The notes beneath the pieces are model-generated. The model saw only the letters and a list, made by a program, of their open reading frames with translations. It made no database searches and was not told where the DNA came from. From Tenrec ecaudatus (taxonomy: Eukaryota; Chordata; Mammalia; Afrosoricida; Tenrecidae), in contig NC_134546.1 of NCBI RefSeq assembly GCF_050624435.1, forward strand, positions 42,921,501 through 42,985,500: DNA of 64,000 nucleotides, written 5' to 3'. Made by a program: the position numbers and the translations under genes. This document shows, one piece after another, positions 60,731 to 64,000 of the stretch (position 1 is its first letter; each line of letters opens with the position of its first letter).

Positions 60731-61224
60731 TGGCAAGGGGGTGTTTGCGGGTCTGCATGGGTAAATCGTGCCACCCAGCTAGTCCTGCGTGTTCAGGAGT
60801 CAGAGCAAGGGACTGAAACAGCAGGAAGAAAAGCTAATCATCCCTGCCCTCGAAAGCTCTGTAGGGCTGAGGCCCGAACTTTTTTTTCCGTTCAAAAATA
60901 AGAATAGCAAATGATGTGCGCCCTTCCTCACAACCTAAACTTATCCAGCTGAGCCCTGGCCTTGTTTCACGAGCGGCATAGCAGTTACAGAGAAAAAGTT
61001 GTCAGCTGGCAGAATGCAGACTTGCTTGGGAAAACTTTCCAGATGGCGCAGTGGCAATTATTAGCATCTCCTCTTCTTGTTTAGGGTATAGATTTCCCCC
61101 CCTATGTATGTATTAGATGATTTCCTCTTTAGCTCTTTTGACTAGTGCTATTTATAAAGCGAATATAGACAATTCTCTGACACAGATTCTGTGCTCTTAG
61201 GAACTGTCTCCTTTTGCATCAGAA

Positions 61225-61390
61225 GGATGCTCAGAGCATTTAACATTATTTGTGCCGCTGAGAAAAATCTAGTGCGCAGTGGTTCACTGATTTGCCTCTG
61301 ATTACAAAGCAAGCAGCTGAACTAGGATTTGAATCCAAACCCTTTGGCTTCAGATGTTTGTTCAATGAGATGCAAGATTTTAGTGATCAT
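61225..61390 (-). mobile_element. MIR
   Basis: Contains 'gcatttaacattatttgtgc' and 'acaaagcaagcagctgaactaggatttgaatccaaaccc', an MIR core and tRNA-like head as found in one of the two MIR orientations; decayed. Confidence 0.55.
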
Positions 61391-61984
61391 TTAGACGTGG
61401 CAAGCTTATCACCATTCTAAGAATTTGTTTATATATAGCTTCTGCTAACTGGACGTTATTAGTATATCATGCTTAAGCCAGACAAAATATAAAGCGTCCT
61501 TTCTGGTGTTATGACCAACGTGAGATTTTTTTTTTTTTTATGACACTCTCCTGACAAGTTAGTGGGCCTGGTGGCGAAAGACCAAAAGAAAAGGACCGGC
61601 TCTTCAAAGAGGCAGAGAGTCCAGTGGAAGAGACTTCAAAGAGTGCTGGCTTCCCTCAGATTTCTTCTGGGAAAAGGTGATTCCGGCAGTCTAAGAAAGC
61701 TCCAAAGGAAATGGATTTTATTTCAAAACAGCTATTGGACACAAATGACAAGAGAACATGATTTCAATCTTCCTGAGTTTCAGGTTCACATTACAAGAGG
61801 TGGACACTTACTTACTCTATGTCTCTTTTCAAGGGTGGGGAATATTTTAGACCGTGGCAATACAACTTCTTGCATCCTTTGAAGCACACATTTGTCACAC
61901 TTTAGAAATATACAATATGATATTTTAGCATTTTCTAGTAAATTGGGCCTTTGTGGCTGATTTTTTATTTTTTTTAGAAACAGA

Positions 61985-62085
61985 AAACAAGTCTTATTCC
62001 AAGGTGTCTTTGGGTGGATTTGAACTGCCAGCTTTTGGTTAGAAGCAAAGACCTGCATCATCTGTACCACCTGTGAACCTCTGAA
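61985..62085 (-). mobile_element. AfroSINE tRNA-like head fragment
   Basis: Antisense block 'ggatttgaactgccagcttttggttagaagc' (62020, in two parts) and 'atctgtaccacctgtg' correspond to the tRNA-related head. Confidence 0.6.
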
Positions 62086-62189
62086 ACAGGTTAATACACA
62101 CAGGTTGCTGCTTCTGCCTTATTCTGTACTCACTAGTGAACAACTTCAACTTCATCTGTTACATCTTGTAAGTGGGTTTTATATCAGTC

Positions 62190-62432
62190 GTCACCATTTC
62201 CCCCTGACTTTCAAATCAACGCTGACTCTAAGTCAGTAAATCCCTTTATTTTCTAAACATTTACTATCAGGGAACCAATGGTGAATCAGTCCGGTAGAGA
62301 GGGTTTCCAAGGCTCTAACTGTGTGAGGGATCAGATAGCTTCCTCTTTCTCCTGCAGAAACAATTGGTGGTTTTGAACCGCTGACCTTGGCCTTAACAAG
62401 CTAATGCTCATCCACGAGGGAGACCAGAGCTA
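62190..62432 (-). mobile_element. AfroSINE
   Basis: Antisense: 'caaatcaacgctgactctaa' at the 3' side, 'agggtttccaaggctctaac', 'gcttcctctttctcctgcag' and the head 'ggttttgaaccgctgacc'. A stretch near 62245-62275 looks like a small internal insertion. Confidence 0.8.
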
Positions 62433-64000
62433 GCCTTGTGTTAGGACATTAGTCTAGAGCCCGTTCTCTATGTCCAAAGAACCTTCACAAAATTTTCTTT
62501 CAGATCAAATCTGTATGCTGGATAGTATACGAATTATGTCTAACTCCAATGAACATCCAGGCCCAAACAAATATACACTCTCCATTGCACATCCCAGTAG
62601 CTTATTACAATATGTGATAAAGGCTTTGTGAGAATATGCCAAAGATCCATTCTATGAGCTACTTCAAAAAACATCCCCAAATCACAGAGGTGTCAATATA
62701 GTTCAGGTAACATAAAAAACTTGCTCTCTGCTTAAAAAAAATCATGTTTCATGTACTTTTGTTTCTTACCAATCTGTTGGTGGCATCTCATCCTGGGTGC
62801 ACGAATGAAAGCTCTGGCTGCCTGGAAAGTGTAAACCCCTTGCGACTCTCTGTGTTCTTTGAAAGGTCGGGGAGAGTGGGTGCGAAAGACGCCTGGTGAC
62901 TCTCATGTATTTTAACGTCTCAGTAGGCACTCTTCACTCCGTTTCTCACAGCAGCATGCTCCCCCCAGAATGCCAGCAGGTCTATCAGTTGTCCAAGTAC
63001 AGCCACCCCTCCCTGCACCTCAAGGACCAGTCAAGCTCTGGGCACTGACCCTCTGGCCAGCTTCTCAGGACAGGCTCCCGATGGTCCTCAAACTGGGACG
63101 CTCCACGCTGGATTTTCTGGTTGCAGTCCAAAATCCTCTTTTTTTTGCCAGTAATATCTTAGCTATTATGGACTAATGAAACTCATTTTTGAATAATCAC
63201 AGAGTAAATGCCCCAAATTTCAACATAGAACAAAATTAACTTGTAATCAGCCTCTAAAAATATGACCTAATAAGTGAAGCATTCCCATAAATGATTGTGA
63301 TTACTTCATGAAAAAAATGCACCGTGTTCAATATATACATCTTTATTGCTAGTGTGGCTGATGGGATCAGTTCAATAGAAAATCCTTTGATCTTTTCTCA
63401 AAATAGCACACTGGAAAACCACTCAAATATGCATGATAATTACAGCCAATTTAGCCTAATGAATAGTAATACATGCAAAGGACCTTTTGCCATCAAATTC
63501 AAATTTATGGCACAGGATTATTTAAATGAACATTTAAAAATTAATCTTGTATGTGTGAAATGGCTGAATTATAGAAATAGAATCTTCCGCACTCCAAGAA
63601 AATTTTCTGTACTAGTTATCTTCTTACTTCTTTCATACTAAGTAATTCTGAACCTCTTTGGCTGTGAAAATACCTAAAGGTCTCTAAATATAGTGACACA
63701 GACTATATGCAAAGTACCTATAAAATTTATATTTACAGAATAAATACTTCCAAAAACATGCTAGGTTTTATTGTTATCTGTCGTTATGCACACACTCTGA
63801 ATTGGTCAACAGGATTCACTTGGGCTAGTTAAGAGTCACCTTTGAAAAAGTGCCCTGTTAATCATCTTATCTCCATTAAAACAATTCATATTTAAGAGAA
63901 TGCCAGCCACCAAAATGAATAATCCTTTTCCATCTTCTGGAAGGAACGATCTCTGAGATATTTTGCTATTAAATAGGAATTTGGATAATTACGAACTCTT
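62433..64000. other. Intron stretch without recognised elements
   Basis: Mixed-composition intron DNA. A GC-richer patch at 62820-63080 has no reading frame that I can assign. Nothing was recognised. Confidence 0.4.

Larger units (their letters stand above)
45417..64000 (-). other. NRXN1: Last NRXN1 intron (partial)
   Basis: Everything to the right of the terminal exon lies inside the last NRXN1 intron, transcribed right to left. No minus-strand reading frame in this stretch has neurexin LNS, EGF-like or stalk sequence, so the penultimate exon is outside the window. The intron holds the L1, AfroSINE, RTE, MITE, L2-like and MIR insertions listed separately. Confidence 0.85.

Noticed and set aside
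61562..61882. 106-codon plus-strand frame (basic N-terminus)
   Set aside because: No recognisable homology and antisense to NRXN1 in an intron; likely chance.

Overview
This window is mammalian nuclear DNA, almost certainly from an afrotherian (tenrec, golden mole, elephant, hyrax, aardvark group). The evidence is about a dozen copies of the tRNA-derived AfroSINE, several copies of an RTE-type LINE of the elephant RTE1/BovB kind, an L1 lineage with a very long 3' untranslated tail, MaLR-like LTRs, old MIR/MER5 relics and many microsatellites. From memory of similar repeats I favour a tenrec-like genome, but the species cannot be fixed from the sequence alone.

Only one real protein-coding exon was found: the terminal exon of neurexin-1 (NRXN1) on the minus strand at 45109-45416. 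It encodes the end of the extracellular stalk, the single membrane span, the short cytoplasmic tail and the PDZ ligand ending in EYYV. Downstream of it on the minus strand (45108 to about 41955) is a 3.1-kb block without recognisable transposons, which fits the NRXN1 3' UTR and ends at a candidate poly(A) signal. From 45417 to the right edge lies part of the last NRXN1 intron. From about 41954 to the left edge lies gene-free DNA downstream of NRXN1.

Layout. 1-8600: microsatellites, a MaLR-like LTR, RTE and L1 fragments, a solo class-II ERV LTR with a perfect 6-bp target duplication, and one AfroSINE nested in another. 8600-12360: an RTE copy broken by a later insertion. 13585-15500: an L1 tail with an internal duplication. 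16200-19255: a 109-bp duplicated segment, one copy split by L1 fragments. 20511-22522: a MaLR-like LTR-internal-LTR element. 23487-24545: another L1 tail. 27100-29700: MER5, RTE and AfroSINE. 31440-32880: an inverted (twin-primed?) L1 tail running into a truncated LTR. 33590-38605: a long L1 tail next to a minus-strand RTE copy that is split by a decayed mariner. 41955-45416: NRXN1 3' UTR and last exon. 45417-64000: intron with L1 tail, AfroSINEs, a 2.6-kb RTE copy carrying a TA-flanked MITE, L2-like and MIR relics.

No operons, CRISPR arrays, phage or other novel gene systems were found. What is interesting here is the history of nested and rearranged mobile elements, several of which can be dated relative to each other. 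Boundaries of repeats are approximate unless a target duplication is quoted; family names rest on remembered consensus features, not on a database search.
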